Source: Sanguibacter keddieii DSM 10542
GTDB lineage: Bacteria; Actinomycetota; Actinomycetes; Actinomycetales; Cellulomonadaceae
Direction of reading: 5' to 3'
NCBI RefSeq assembly: GCF_000024925.1
Contig: NC_013521.1
Coordinates: 558,001 to 622,000 of the forward strand
DNA length: 64,000 nucleotides
The number at the start of each line of letters is the position of its first letter. The stretch's first letter is position 1. The notes beneath the pieces were generated by a model. The model did not search any database. It had not been told where the DNA came from and worked only from the letters and a program-made list of their open reading frames with translations. The translations under genes and the position numbers were made by a program. Shown piece by piece: positions 43,954 through 53,407 of this stretch.

Positions 43954-45213
43954 GCGGTGTGCCCGCAGCGCGAGCGCGACGACCGCCGTCGCGGCCAGCC
44001 CGCAGACCCCGGTGAGCACCAGGCCGCCGCGCACCCCGAGGTGTTCGGTGAACGCCCCCTGGATCAGCCCGCCGGCCGCGTGCCCGCCGAGCAGCAGCGG
44101 CATGTAGAACGCCATGACACGGCCGCGGACCTTCGGTGCGGCGCTCAGCTGGACGTAGGTCGCGGCGCTGGTGAGGAAGAACATCGTGGCGGCGCCGATC
44201 ACCGCGAGCATCACGAGGAACACGGCGTGGTTCGGCGACAGCGCACCGACGCCCTCGGCGACGGCGAAGATGCCAGCCCCGATGACGACGGTCCGCACCC
44301 GGAGGTTCCGCAGCCTCGCAGCGGTGACGGCGCCGACGAGCCCGCCGACGGCGCTCACCGAGTTGTAGAGGCCGAAGCCGCCGGAGCCTGTCTGCCACTC
44401 GAAGTCGGCGAAGGCGGCGAGGACCACGGGGCCGTTCATCCCGAAGGCGCCCATGAGCCCTGCGAGGACCACCACCCACAGGAGGCGCGGCCGGTCGAGG
44501 ATGTACCGGGCGCCCTCCCTGAGCTGGCCCTTGGCGCGTGCCACCACGGGCACCCGCGTCATCTCACGGGCCCGCATGAGGCCGAAGAGCGTGACGACCA
44601 CCAGGCACAGCACCGAGTTGGCCGCGAAGGCCCATCCCTGGCCCACCTGGTGGATGAGAGCGCCGGCGATCGCGGGCCCCACCATGCCGCTCAGCTGGTT
44701 GAGCGCGTTGTTGGTGCTGATCGCGGAGCGGAGCATGCTGTCGCCCACGAGCTCGTTGACGAGGACCTGCCGGGCCGGCTGGTCGATCACCGCGACACAG
44801 CCGAGCAGGAACGCGAAGCAGTAGATGAGCGGCACGGTGACCAGACCGGCGATGGTGAGGCTCGCCAGCACGGCGGCGAGGACCGCGGCAGTGCCCTGGG
44901 CTCCCATGACGAGGCGTCGCTTGTCGTGCCGGTCGGCGATGACGCCGCCCATCGGCCCGAAGGCCAGCAGGGGGAGGAACTGCAGGGCGACGACGACCCC
45001 GACGGCCGCCGGGCTCTGGGTGAGCTGGAGGACCAGCCAGTCCTGGGACAGGCGCAGCATCCACACGCCGGTCCCGCCGCTGAACTGCGCGACGAGGAAC
45101 AGCCGGTAGTTGTGGTTGCGCAGCAGGCTCGGCGCCGGCGTCGCAGCAGGCGGGGTGGGGTGCTCGGAGGGATCGTTCGGTGTGCTCGGACGGGGGTCGA
45201 GCGGATCAGTCAC
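43924..45213 (-). CDS. MFS transporter, exporter (enterobactin exporter EntS-like/MFS_3)
   Basis: A 429-residue permease with about 12 helices. [37 protein letters not shown] and the loop [21 protein letters not shown] are characteristic of MFS_3-type exporters. A second-half repeat [15 protein letters not shown] corresponds to the matching loop. It may export sugars or toxic products. A shared operator copy lies 15 bases before the GTG start, tying it to the polysaccharide regulon despite the generic family. Confidence 0.88.
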   Translation of the reverse strand: MTDPLDPRPSTPNDPSEHPTPPAATPAPSLLRNHNYRLFLVAQFSGGTGVWMLRLSQDWLVLQLTQSPAAVGVVVALQFLPLLAFGPMGGVIADRHDKRRLVMGAQGTAAVLAAVLASLTIAGLVTVPLIYCFAFLLGCVAVIDQPARQVLVNELVGDSMLRSAISTNNALNQLSGMVGPAIAGALIHQVGQGWAFAANSVLCLVVVTLFGLMRAREMTRVPVVARAKGQLREGARYILDRPRLLWVVVLAGLMGAFGMNGPVVLAAFADFEWQTGSGGFGLYNSVSAVGGLVGAVTAARLRNLRVRTVVIGAGIFAVAEGVGALSPNHAVFLVMLAVIGAATMFFLTSAATYVQLSAAPKVRGRVMAFYMPLLLGGHAAGGLIQGAFTEHLGVRGGLVLTGVCGLAATAVVALALRAHRSRDTEAGRD

Positions 45214-45227
45214 AGAGACGCCTTCGT

Positions 45228-45241
45228 CTGAATGGATTCAA
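45228..45241. promoter_or_regulatory. Shared operator (CTGAATGGATTCAA), copy b
   Basis: Palindrome TGAATGGATTCA directly upstream of the MFS start. It is the weakest of the four copies of TTGNAWCGATTCAM (two differences). Confidence 0.5.
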
Positions 45242-45347
45242 CCCTGAGCAGCCTACTCGCACGGAAAGCGCCTGCACAGCGGGTGCCCGGACCGGTGTCC
45301 GGAACGCGAGGATCGGCCCGGATGCAGCGTGGAGCCTCGGAAAGGGC

Positions 45348-45387
45348 TTGCCACTGTGACGCGGGTCGCTGTATTGTAACGATTCAC
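45348..45387 (+). promoter_or_regulatory. Promoter and shared operator (copy c) of the ABC importer
   Basis: TTGCCA (45348-45353) and TATTGT (45372-45377) are spaced by 18 bases. TTGTAACGATTCAC (45374-45387) overlaps the -10 box. It differs from the copy before the lyase gene at one position. Repressor binding here would block polymerase. Confidence 0.7.
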
Positions 45388-45465
45388 TTCTACGGTTGAA
45401 GGCAGTGGGCGGCCCAGGCAACGATGACAGGGCGCTCTTCAATCACCATGAGCAAGGAGGCTCAG

Positions 45466-46782
45466 ATGTCGATCAAGCGATCCGCCCTCAAGGGCATCGC
45501 CCTCGCAGCGGTTGCGTCGTTCGCACTCACCGCGTGCGGAGGCGGGGGGAGCGAAGCGGCCCCCACCGAGACCCTGAACACCGAAGAGGACGTCACCATC
45601 GTCTTCAACTGGTGGGGCAACGACGACCGGGCCGACAAGTACGAGGAGGCGGTCGACCTCTTCGAGGAGAAGTACCCCAACATCAAGGTCCAGACCGGGT
45701 TCCAGGCCTGGGACGACTACTGGTCCTCGCGCAACACCGAGGCCGCGGGCTCCTCGCTCCCCGACGTGCTGCAGATGGACCTGTCCTACCTGCGTCAGTA
45801 CGGGTCGACCAACCAGCTCCTCAACCTCGACGGGCAGATCGGCACCTCCCTCGACGTCTCCGGCCTCGAGGACAGCCTCCTCGAGGCGGGCAAGCTCGAG
45901 GGGTCGCAGTACGGCATCGCCACCTCGACGAACACGCTCGCGATGTTCTACAACCCGGACCTGCTCGAGCAGGTCGGCATGGAGGCGCTCCCCGAGGACT
46001 ACACCTGGGACGACCTCAACACCTTCATCACCGAGGCGTCTGCGGCCGGCGAAGGCGCGGAGCCGCGGGTCTACGGGTCTGGCGACTACACCACGACCTT
46101 CTGGTTCTTCCTGCAGTGGCTCGTCCAGCAGGACATCCAGCCCTTCACCGACGACGGCCAGCTGAACTTCACGCGTGAGGACATGACGGCCTGGCTCAAC
46201 GTGGCCGAGCCCATCCGCACCCCGGTCGACGCGACCTACCCGATCTCGCGCGGCATCCAGCTGCTCCCGCTCGGCGGCTTCACCGTCGAGGAGAACGTCA
46301 CCGAGATGAGCTGGGACAACTTCCTCGCCGGCTACACGGCGGACTCCGGCAACGAGAACATCCAGATGCTGCCGATCCCGTCCGACGCCGACGGTGACAA
46401 GAAGATGTTCCTCAAGCCGTCCATGCTGCTCTCGGCCTCGGCCAACTCCGAGCACCCGGCCGCTGCCGCGACGCTCATCGACTTCCTCATCAACGACCCC
46501 GAGGTCGGCCGGATCTTCGGCACCTCCAAGGGTGTCCCCGCGGTCCAGGCGCAGCGTGACGCCATGGAGCTCGAGGAGGGCTCGGTCGACGCCCGCGTCG
46601 TGGCCTACGAGGAGTCCGTCGCGGAGTACGCGACGGAGGCCGCACCGCTGCCCGTCCAGGGCTTTGGCACCATCGAGGCGGAGTTCAAGCGCCTCGGCGA
46701 AGAGTTCGCCTACCGCAACATCACGGTCGAGCAGTACGTCGACCAGTGGTTCACCGAGGCGGAGATGTCTGTCGGTCAGTGA
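45466..46782 (+). CDS. ABC sugar transporter substrate-binding lipoprotein, probable RG-oligosaccharide
   Basis: A 438-residue lipoprotein: KRSALKGIALAAVASFALTAC gives a signal peptide with lipobox LTAC. The mature protein opens with TIVFNWWGNDDRADKYEEAVDLFEEKYPNIKV, typical of family 1 sugar-binding proteins. It is the first gene of an importer with two permeases and a DUF624 protein. In Bacillus subtilis the rhamnogalacturonan locus pairs YesOPQ importers with YesL (DUF624), and this operon shares an operator with the PL11 lyase, so RG-I oligosaccharides are a reasonable substrate. AAGGAGG precedes the ATG. Confidence 0.93.
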   Translation: MSIKRSALKGIALAAVASFALTACGGGGSEAAPTETLNTEEDVTIVFNWWGNDDRADKYEEAVDLFEEKYPNIKVQTGFQAWDDYWSSRNTEAAGSSLPDVLQMDLSYLRQYGSTNQLLNLDGQIGTSLDVSGLEDSLLEAGKLEGSQYGIATSTNTLAMFYNPDLLEQVGMEALPEDYTWDDLNTFITEASAAGEGAEPRVYGSGDYTTTFWFFLQWLVQQDIQPFTDDGQLNFTREDMTAWLNVAEPIRTPVDATYPISRGIQLLPLGGFTVEENVTEMSWDNFLAGYTADSGNENIQMLPIPSDADGDKKMFLKPSMLLSASANSEHPAAAATLIDFLINDPEVGRIFGTSKGVPAVQAQRDAMELEEGSVDARVVAYEESVAEYATEAAPLPVQGFGTIEAEFKRLGEEFAYRNITVEQYVDQWFTEAEMSVGQ

Positions 46783-46815
46783 CCGACCTGACGCCCCTCG
46801 CGTGACCGTGTGATC

Positions 46816-46848
46816 GCGGGGGCCGCGCCCACCCTGGCCGGCCCCCGC
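46816..46848 (+). terminator. Intra-operon stem-loop after the binding-protein gene
   Basis: 9-bp GC stem (GCGGGGGCC / GGCCCCCGC) with a 15-base loop, between the binding-protein stop and the first permease. It has the same position as the hairpin at 18301 in the other importer operon and probably a similar differential-expression role. Confidence 0.65.
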
Positions 46849-46880
46849 GCCCCCGATGCACCGCACCCCCTCACGAACGG

Positions 46881-47846
46881 ATGACTACCGTGTCCCTCAC
46901 TGCCGAGGCGACCGGGAACCGGACTGCTCCACCGACCAAGGGCTCGCAGGCGCGACGCTCTCGGAAAGCAGCCGAGACCCGCGCCGGTTACGCGTTCCTC
47001 ACCCCCTGGCTGCTGGGATTCCTCCTGCTGACCGCGGGACCGATGATCGCGTCCCTGTACCTGGCCTTCACGAACTACAACCTGTTCAGCGCACCTGAGT
47101 GGATCGGGTTCGACAACTTCACGCGGATGTTCTCCGACCCGCAGTACATCCAGTCGGTCAAGGTGACCGGTCTGTACGTGCTCATCGGGACCCCGATCAA
47201 GCTGATCGCCGCACTCGCCGTCGCGATGCTGCTCAACAGCAAGCGTCGCGGCCAGGGTGCCTACCGGTCGATCTTCTACGCGCCCTCGCTCATCGGCGCG
47301 AGCGTCTCGATCGCCATCGTGTGGAAGGCCATGTTCATCGACGACGGTGTCGTCGACCAGATCGGCCAGGTCTTCGGGCGTGACGCTGGTGGCTGGGTCG
47401 GCAACCCGAGCATGACCATGCCGATGATGATCCTGCTGACCGTGTGGCAGTTCGGTGCCCCGATGGTCATCTTCCTCGCGGGCCTCAAGCAGGTCCCCAA
47501 CGAGCTCTACGAGGCTGCCGAGATGGACGGAGCCGGCCCGGTCCGCAAGTTCCTGCGGATCACGCTGCCGATGCTCTCCCCGGTGCTCTTCTTCAACCTG
47601 CTGCTCGAGACCATCCACTCGTTCCAGATCTTCGGCTCCGCCTTCATCATCTCGGGCGGCACCGGTGGTCCCGCCGGGTCGACGCTCTTCTACACCCTGT
47701 ACCTCTACCGTCGCGGTTTCGTGGACTTCCAGATGGGCTACGCCGCGGCGATGGCCTGGGTCCTCGTGCTCGCCGTCGGCATCATCACCTTCATCTTCTT
47801 CAAGACGTCGAAGTCGTGGGTCCACTACTCAGGGGAGACAAAATGA
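46881..47846 (+). CDS. ABC sugar transporter permease (MalF/UgpA type)
   Basis: A 321-residue permease with six helices and a 40-residue basic leader. Coupling motif LKQVPNELYEAAEMDGAGPVRKFLRITLPMLSP and IISGGTGGPAGSTLFYTLYLYRRGF near the end. The ATG at 46881 has a weak ribosome site; a GTG nine bases later with GGATGA is an alternative. It overlaps the next permease by ATGA. Confidence 0.95.
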   Translation: MTTVSLTAEATGNRTAPPTKGSQARRSRKAAETRAGYAFLTPWLLGFLLLTAGPMIASLYLAFTNYNLFSAPEWIGFDNFTRMFSDPQYIQSVKVTGLYVLIGTPIKLIAALAVAMLLNSKRRGQGAYRSIFYAPSLIGASVSIAIVWKAMFIDDGVVDQIGQVFGRDAGGWVGNPSMTMPMMILLTVWQFGAPMVIFLAGLKQVPNELYEAAEMDGAGPVRKFLRITLPMLSPVLFFNLLLETIHSFQIFGSAFIISGGTGGPAGSTLFYTLYLYRRGFVDFQMGYAAAMAWVLVLAVGIITFIFFKTSKSWVHYSGETK

Positions 47847-48766
47847 CCTCCGTCCTGCAGAAGAACGTCGAGACCCCGGAGCACCCGGACAACCTCGAGC
47901 GCAGCGCCGAGCTGCGCCGCGAGGCCAAGCGGAAGTCGCTGATCAAGGCGGCCGTGTTCCACGTGTTCGTCCTCGCGGTCGCCGCGGTGATCCTCTACCC
48001 GGCGCTGTGGATGCTCATGTCCTCGCTCAAGCCGTCGAGCGAGATCGTCGGCAACATCAGCCTCATCCCCGACAACGCGTCCTTCGACAACTTCGTCAAG
48101 GCGCTCAGCGGTATCGGCGGGGTGTCCTTCTGGACGTTCTTCGGCAACTCGCTGTTCCTCGCGGTGATGTCGGTGGTCGGCGTGATCCTCTCCGCCACCA
48201 TCACGGCCTACGCCTTCGCGCGGATCGAGTTCCCGGGCCGCAAGGTGTGGTTCTCGATGATGATCGCGACGCTCCTGCTGCCGTTCCACGTGGTGATCAT
48301 CCCGCAGTACATCATGTTCAACGAGCTCGGCCTGGTGAACACCTTCGTGCCGCTGCTCATCGGCAAGTTCCTGGCCGCCGAGGCGTTCTTCGTGTTCCTC
48401 ATGGTGCAGTTCATGCGCAACCTGCCGCGTGAGCTCGACGAGGCCGCCCGCATCGACGGGGCCGGTCACGTGCGGATCTTCCGGTCGATCATGCTGCCGC
48501 TCATGAAGCCGCCTGTGATGACCGCGTCGATCTTCGCGTTCATCTGGAGCTGGAACGACTTCTTCGGGCCGCTGCTCTACCTCAAGAAGCCCGACCTGTT
48601 CTCGCTGCCGGTCGCCCTGCGCATCTACGTCGACCAGACGTCGGTGTCGGACTACGGCGCGCAGATGGCCATGGCCGTGCTCGCCCTCGTGCCGGTGCTG
48701 CTGTTCTTCGTCATCTTCCAGCGGTTCATCGTCGAGGGTGTCTCGACCCAGGGCTTGAAGGGCTGA
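47843..48766 (+). CDS. ABC sugar transporter permease (MalG type)
   Basis: A 307-residue permease with six helices. Coupling motif MRNLPRELDEAARIDGAGHVRIFRSIMLPL, and the ending QRFIVEGVSTQGLKG is typical. The ATG overlaps the preceding stop and has AGGGGAGA just upstream. A longer frame starting at 47444 is an artefact. Confidence 0.95.
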   Translation: MTSVLQKNVETPEHPDNLERSAELRREAKRKSLIKAAVFHVFVLAVAAVILYPALWMLMSSLKPSSEIVGNISLIPDNASFDNFVKALSGIGGVSFWTFFGNSLFLAVMSVVGVILSATITAYAFARIEFPGRKVWFSMMIATLLLPFHVVIIPQYIMFNELGLVNTFVPLLIGKFLAAEAFFVFLMVQFMRNLPRELDEAARIDGAGHVRIFRSIMLPLMKPPVMTASIFAFIWSWNDFFGPLLYLKKPDLFSLPVALRIYVDQTSVSDYGAQMAMAVLALVPVLLFFVIFQRFIVEGVSTQGLKG

Positions 48767-48770
48767 GCCC

Positions 48771-49472
48771 GTGTCGACCACAGTGGTGCCCATGACCACG
48801 CGCCGTGACAGCACCTCCGGCTCGTCCGTCCCCGCCGAAGGGGCTCGCCCGGCGCGTCGTCGCCGGTGGGGCCAGCAGGGAGCCGTCCCCGGCTCCTTCG
48901 GCAAGTTCGCGTTCTTCGCCGAGGTGATGCTCACCGGCCTGTACGTCGCGGTCCTCAGCATCCCGGTGGTCACGGCGCTCCCCGCGCTCACCGCCGGGGT
49001 GCGCCACCTGCGACGCTTCGTCGCCGGTGAGGCCGACGCGGTGTCGATGGTCTGGGCCGACTTCAAGGCCGCCTGCTCCGGTGTGTGGTTCGTGGCGGTC
49101 GGCTCGCTCGCGGCGCTGTTCCTCGTGGTGCTCAACCTGTGGGCCTCGTCGACCGGTCCGCTGCCTGGTGGTGCGCTCGTCGGCCTCGTCAGCGCGGCCT
49201 TCGGGGTCGCCCTCCTCGTCGGGCTGCTGCGCGCCGCGGGGGAGTGGGAGCCAGGTGCTCGGTGGACCACGCTCGTGGCCTCCGGGATCCGCGGCATCGC
49301 CGCCGACGTCCAGGGCTCGGCGCTGCTGCTGTCGGGCGTCCTCATGGCCGGGGTCTTCGTCTGGATGCTCAAGCCGCTCGCGCTCGTCGTCGGAGGCCTC
49401 GTCGCCCTCGCGGTGATGAGCGTCGGGCACCGCGAGCGGGCCGCTCGAGACCGGGCTGCCCGCTCGCGGTGA
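48771..49472 (+). CDS. DUF624 (YesL-like) membrane protein
   Basis: A 233-residue protein with four to five membrane helices after a basic, disordered leader. Match to YesL: FAEVMLTGLYVAVLSIPVVTALPALTAGVRHLRRFVAGE. YesL/DUF624 proteins regularly follow carbohydrate ABC importers in Firmicutes and actinobacteria; their role is not established. It starts four bases after the permease stop, so it belongs to the importer operon. Confidence 0.85.
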   Translation: MSTTVVPMTTRRDSTSGSSVPAEGARPARRRRWGQQGAVPGSFGKFAFFAEVMLTGLYVAVLSIPVVTALPALTAGVRHLRRFVAGEADAVSMVWADFKAACSGVWFVAVGSLAALFLVVLNLWASSTGPLPGGALVGLVSAAFGVALLVGLLRAAGEWEPGARWTTLVASGIRGIAADVQGSALLLSGVLMAGVFVWMLKPLALVVGGLVALAVMSVGHRERAARDRAARSR

Positions 49473-49529
49473 CCGTGGTGTGGAGCTGCTGGGCTGCTGC
49501 TCACCGGTGGGTCGACCTCGACCGCTGCC

Positions 49530-49985
49530 TCAGCGCAGCGTGAACGTGACGCTCGCGGAGCTGGCCATGTCGGCGCTGCGGGCGTGCAGCCTGTACTCCC
49601 CGGGCGGGAGCGCGGGGAACTGCTCGGTGTCCCAGCCGAAGCTCCACCGGCCGTCCGCGCCGACCTGAGCCAGCCCGAGGTGCCCGCTGTCTGAGGGGGT
49701 GCCCAGAGACTGGAGATCCAGGACGACCGTCTGCCCTGGCGTGCCGGTGCCGGAGGCCGACACCCGGCCCCGGTCGACGGTGGACCCCGTCTGAGGTGAG
49801 GTGATGGAGACGGGCCTGTCGGCCTTCTGGTCAGCTGCCGCGGAGTTCGTCGTGGTCGACTGCGCTGACGCGGCGGCGGTCGTCGTAGGGCCGTTCGCCG
49901 TGGCCGCCACCGGGACGAGGGCGAGCGCGGTACCGGTCAGCCCGGCGACGACGAGTCGTGTGGTGGTGCGGTGCGTGGTGGACAT
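49530..49985 (-). CDS. Small secreted Ig-like protein, copy A
   Basis: A 151-residue exported protein: a twin-segment signal peptide (STTHRTTTRLVVAGLTGTALALVPVAATA), a Thr/Ser/Ala-rich linker, then one beta-sandwich domain starting VSITSPQTGSTVDRGRVSASGTGTPGQTV and ending SASVTFTLR, similar to bacterial Ig-like domains with 'TSP.xG.....GxGxPG' patterns. No catalytic motif. Tandem paralogue of the gene at 50250, with a much better conserved 5' leader than coding sequence. Confidence 0.75.
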   Translation of the reverse strand: MSTTHRTTTRLVVAGLTGTALALVPVAATANGPTTTAAASAQSTTTNSAAADQKADRPVSITSPQTGSTVDRGRVSASGTGTPGQTVVLDLQSLGTPSDSGHLGLAQVGADGRWSFGWDTEQFPALPPGEYRLHARSADMASSASVTFTLR

Positions 49986-50091
49986 GGGTGTCTCTTCTCG
50001 TCGGCCGGCCCGTAGCCAGACCGGCGTGAGCGGTCCGTGCGGTCGATCGCATGGACCGCGCAGGCGTTCAGCCTGGTCGTCGCAGCGTAAG
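49986..50091 (-). promoter_or_regulatory. Conserved 5' leader of copy A
   Basis: 106 bases immediately upstream of the start codon aligning without gaps to 50715-50820, with about 11 differences. The distal ~30 bases, read CTTACGCTGCGACGACC on the minus strand, are identical. Similarity stops abruptly after that point, which suggests a transcribed leader with a promoter (TACGCT as -10). Confidence 0.6.
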
Positions 50092-50249
50092 CACGCGCCA
50101 TGTGGATCCGTGTGAGGGTCTGCGTCAACCCATGTGTCACCCAGCCTGGGGGCTCGAGCGGTACCTGTCGGTAGTCAGCAGTGCGGACGGTAGCTTTACC
50201 TGCAGCTTCCGCCCGCACTGCTGCTACGGGTGGACGAAGATCGCCCCTC

Positions 50250-50714
50250 TCAGCGCACGGTGAAGCGGATCAGTGCCTCGTTCCGGTCCAGCATGCCGTA
50301 GCCAGCGGTCATCGAGTACTGCCCTGGAGCGAGCAGGTCGCGCGGGGACGTCGTCACGACGGTCCACCGGCCGTCGGCGCCCACCCGGGCGTCGGCGAAG
50401 TGACCGCTGTCGGATGGCGTGGTCCTCGAGAAGATCCACAGCATGACCCACGCCCCTGGGGTACCTGTGCCGGAGAACCTGATATGGGTGCCTGCTGCGA
50501 TGACGGCCCCGTTCTGGGGAGAGGTGATCGTGACGGGCCTGTCGTACCTCCGGTCCGTCGCCGAGGCGGACGGCGTCGTGTTCGTCGCCTGAGTCGGGTT
50601 GGCTGTGGTCGCGGTCGTGTCGTTCGCGACGGCTGCGACCGGGACGAGGGCGAGCACGGTGCCTGTCAACCCGGCGACGACGAGCCGGGCGGTCTTTCGG
50701 GGTGTGGTGGACAT
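50250..50714 (-). CDS. Small secreted Ig-like protein, copy B
   Basis: A 154-residue paralogue of copy A: signal peptide STTPRKTARLVVAGLTGTVLALVPVAAVA, a Thr/Ala/Ser linker, and one Ig-like domain VTITSPQNGAVIAAGTHIRFSGTGTPG through ALIRFTVR. The shared DSGHFADARVGADGRW segment confirms homology. The domain seems to bind nothing obvious. The pair probably arose by tandem duplication including the leader. Confidence 0.75.
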   Translation of the reverse strand: MSTTPRKTARLVVAGLTGTVLALVPVAAVANDTTATTANPTQATNTTPSASATDRRYDRPVTITSPQNGAVIAAGTHIRFSGTGTPGAWVMLWIFSRTTPSDSGHFADARVGADGRWTVVTTSPRDLLAPGQYSMTAGYGMLDRNEALIRFTVR

Positions 50715-50820
50715 GGGGATCTCTTCTCGTCGGCCGGCCCTCCGTCGGACCGGCGTGGGCGGTCCGTGGGGTCGATCGCCTGGACCGTGCAGGCGTTCAG
50801 CCTGGTCGTCGCAGCGTAAG
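50715..50820 (-). promoter_or_regulatory. Conserved 5' leader of copy B
   Basis: Counterpart of 49986-50091, the same length and gap-free. Contains GC-rich inverted segments around GCCGGTCC/GGCCGGCC that could fold. An overlapping reading frame is present in both copies but its differences are not silent. Confidence 0.6.
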
Positions 50821-50894
50821 GAGACCCCTGGTGGGACGGTGTGAGTTCCTGTGCGAGCCCTGGCACTGGCCGTCCCCTGTCGACCAGCCGAGCG

Positions 50895-52259
50895 TCAACC
50901 GGTCTGCGCGCCTCCGCGTGACGGCGCCGGCCGGCTCGCCCGGCGCGTCACGAGGTAGAGCACGGCGCCGACGGCGAGCAGGATCCCGGCGCGCAGCCAG
51001 GTCCCGGCGGACTGCTGGGTGAGGAGCGCGACGCAGCTGATCACCCCGAGCACCGGCACCACGGTGACCACCCGGAAGTGGTCCTCTTCGACCTCGTCCT
51101 TGCGGAGCACGAGGACCGCGACGTTGGTGCTGATGAACACGATGAGCAGCAGGAGCACGACGGTCTCGGCGAGCACCTGGAGCTCGCCGGTGAACACGAG
51201 GGCCATCGCGACGACGGTGGTCACCACGATCGCGACCCACGGCGTCCGGCGCCCCGGGAGCACGCGGGCGAGGACCGGGGGCAGCAGGCCCTGCGAGGCC
51301 ATGCCGTAGGTGAGGCGGCTGGCCATGATCATGGTGAGCAGCGCGCCGTTGGCGACGGCGACGAGGGCGATCGCGGCGAAGACCCGCTCGGGGACGACGT
51401 CGGCGACGGAGACGACCTCGAGCAGCGGTCCGGTGGACCCGGCGAGGGTCTCCGGGCTGACGACGGCCACCGCCGCGACCCCCACGGCCACGTAGACGGC
51501 GCCCGCGGTGAGCAGCGACGCGAAGAGCGCCCTCGGGTAGGTGCGGCGCACGTCGACGACCTCCTCGGCGAGGTTCGCGGAGGTCTCGAAGCCGACGAAG
51601 GAGTAGAAGGCCAGCAGGGCGGCGCCGAGGACGGCGAGGGCTGGTGCGGTGCCCTCCGTGAACTCGATCGTGCGTCCGAGGTCGCCCTCGCCGCGGCCGA
51701 GGACGACCGCCGCGAGCACCACGATCAGGAGCAGGCCGGACAGCTCGACCACCGTCATGGCGACGTTCGCCCGGAGCGACTCCTTGATGCCCCGCATGTT
51801 GAGCAGGGCCACGAGGAGGAGGAACCCGACGGCGGCGAGCGTGGTCGGCATCGACACGAAGGTGGTGAGGTAGTCGCCGGCGAAGGCGATCGCCAGGCCC
51901 GCAGCGCTCGTGACGCCGGCGGCGAGCATGCTGTACCCGACGAGGAAGGACACCCACGGCGTCTTGAAGGCACGCTCGGCGAAGACCGCGGCCCCGCCGG
52001 CCTTCGGGTACTTGGTGACGAGCTCGGCATAGGACCCCGCGGTGAGGAGCGCGAGCCCGAGGGCCACGAGCAGCGGCAGCCACACGGCGCCGCCCACCTC
52101 GCCGGCCATCACGCCGACCAGCGCGTACACGCCGGCACCGAGGACGTCCCCGAGGATGAAGACGTAGAGGAGCCTGCCGGTCACCGTGCGGGAGAGGGGC
52201 GGCTGCTGGTCAGCGCCGCCGGTCTGGTGCTCGTCGGACGTCGGTGCGTCGTGCGTCAT
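50895..52259 (-). CDS. APC-superfamily amino acid permease
   Basis: A 454-residue permease with about 12 helices. The first helix LLYVFILGDVLGAGVYALVGVMAGEVGGAVWLPLLVA has the unwound GxG segment of APC transporters, and FYSFVGFETSANLAEEV is the helix-6 signature of the cationic/neutral amino acid branch (COG0531, YbaT/CAT-like). The N-terminal leader is polar. Exact substrate unknown. It stands alone, with an unusually clean start but no visible operator. Confidence 0.9.
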   Translation of the reverse strand: MTHDAPTSDEHQTGGADQQPPLSRTVTGRLLYVFILGDVLGAGVYALVGVMAGEVGGAVWLPLLVALGLALLTAGSYAELVTKYPKAGGAAVFAERAFKTPWVSFLVGYSMLAAGVTSAAGLAIAFAGDYLTTFVSMPTTLAAVGFLLLVALLNMRGIKESLRANVAMTVVELSGLLLIVVLAAVVLGRGEGDLGRTIEFTEGTAPALAVLGAALLAFYSFVGFETSANLAEEVVDVRRTYPRALFASLLTAGAVYVAVGVAAVAVVSPETLAGSTGPLLEVVSVADVVPERVFAAIALVAVANGALLTMIMASRLTYGMASQGLLPPVLARVLPGRRTPWVAIVVTTVVAMALVFTGELQVLAETVVLLLLIVFISTNVAVLVLRKDEVEEDHFRVVTVVPVLGVISCVALLTQQSAGTWLRAGILLAVGAVLYLVTRRASRPAPSRGGAQTG

Positions 52260-52418
52260 GGTGGGCTCTCGTCAGCTCTGGGGCGGTGCCGGGTGGTCAG
52301 GGACCACCCGGAACCCGCCGTTGTCCTGACGGGTCCGACCGGCGCAGGATCACCCCGTGCCAGCCGTCGCCTCACTGTAGGACCGCGGGGGACGACCTGC
52401 CCCTCGGGGTGCCGGCAG

Positions 52419-52459
52419 GAGGACCCACCGCGGAGAGCCGTGGCCCGCGGTGGGTCCTC
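52419..52459 (-). terminator. Terminator after the chemoreceptor gene
   Basis: 15-bp perfect stem (GAGGACCCACCGCGG / CCGCGGTGGGTCCTC) with an 11-base loop, three bases beyond the chemoreceptor stop. The remaining bases to 52259 hold no supported gene. Confidence 0.8.
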
Positions 52460-52462
52460 GGG

Positions 52463-53407
52463 TCACCCGTCCCGCAGCACCGTGAGGAACTCCTGGACCG
52501 AGGACTCGAGGTGCACGGCGGCGTCCGTCAGCGCCTGGTCGGTGCTGGTGCCGGTCGAGATCCGCTCGGCGAGGCCGGTGACGCCGCCGCGCATGGCGTC
52601 GACGCTCTCGTCGATCTTGCCGAGGGCCCCGGCCACCTCGGAGATGACCTCCTGCGAGGCGCCGAGCTGCTCCTCGACGCGGGTGCTCGCCTTGGCGGTC
52701 TCGTCGGCGAGGCGCCCGACCTCGTCGGCGACGACGGCGAAGCCCCGGCCGGCGGCACCGACGCGTGCGGCCTCGATCGACGCGTTGAGCGCGAGGAGAC
52801 GGGTCTGGCGGGTGACGTCGGTGATGAGGCCGATGACCTGGCGGATGGTCTCCGACGACTCGCCGAGCCGCCCGACGGCGTCGCTGGCCTCGCCCGCCCG
52901 CTGGACGACGGTCGCGGTGACGCCCTGGAGGTCGCCGACGGTGCCGGCCATGCTCCGCGCGGTCTGCCCGACGGCCTGCGACACGTGCAGCACGTCGCGC
53001 TCGAAGTCCTCGACGAGGGTCCCGCGGGCGGTCTCCGCGGCGCGCAGCCGTGCGGCGTCCTCCGCCATGGTCAGGCGCGCCTCGTTGATGGTGACGGCCT
53101 GCGAGCGGAACGCACCCGAGAGGCCGGTGAGCATGAGCTCGCGCTCGAAGCGGCCGGTGCCGGCCGCGGCCAGGGCTGCGCCCGCCTCGCGGATGAACGC
53201 GTCGGTGACGTCGAAGAACCTGTTGACGTCGTCACGGACCGACGCGAAGCCGAGGGCGTCGGCCTCGGGGACCGCGACGACCCGGCGCTCCATGTCGCCG
53301 CGGGCACCGGCGCGGGCGGCGTCGGAGACGGCCTCGAGGGCTGCTGCGTAGGCGGCGACCTGGGCCTCGAGCTCGGCGGTGCGGCGTCGTGCGCCACCCC
53401 ACCTCAT
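52463..53407 (-). CDS. Soluble methyl-accepting chemotaxis protein signalling domain
   Basis: A 314-residue receptor-like protein without membrane segments. A helical N-terminal part (about 10-110) is followed by a coiled-coil signalling domain with the tip region [50 protein letters not shown], which binds CheA/CheW in chemoreceptors. The helical arms are short. It overlaps the PAS protein gene by ATGA. The two look like a split Aer-type redox receptor. The ATG has GGGAGG upstream. Motility genes are not in the window. Confidence 0.9.
   Translation of the reverse strand: MRWGGARRRTAELEAQVAAYAAALEAVSDAARAGARGDMERRVVAVPEADALGFASVRDDVNRFFDVTDAFIREAGAALAAAGTGRFERELMLTGLSGAFRSQAVTINEARLTMAEDAARLRAAETARGTLVEDFERDVLHVSQAVGQTARSMAGTVGDLQGVTATVVQRAGEASDAVGRLGESSETIRQVIGLITDVTRQTRLLALNASIEAARVGAAGRGFAVVADEVGRLADETAKASTRVEEQLGASQEVISEVAGALGKIDESVDAMRGGVTGLAERISTGTSTDQALTDAAVHLESSVQEFLTVLRDG

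Noticed and set aside
49937-50866. Overlapping reading frame in both conserved leaders
   Set aside because: It has the same offset in both copies, but the differences between copies change amino acids freely, so it is probably a by-product of leader conservation.
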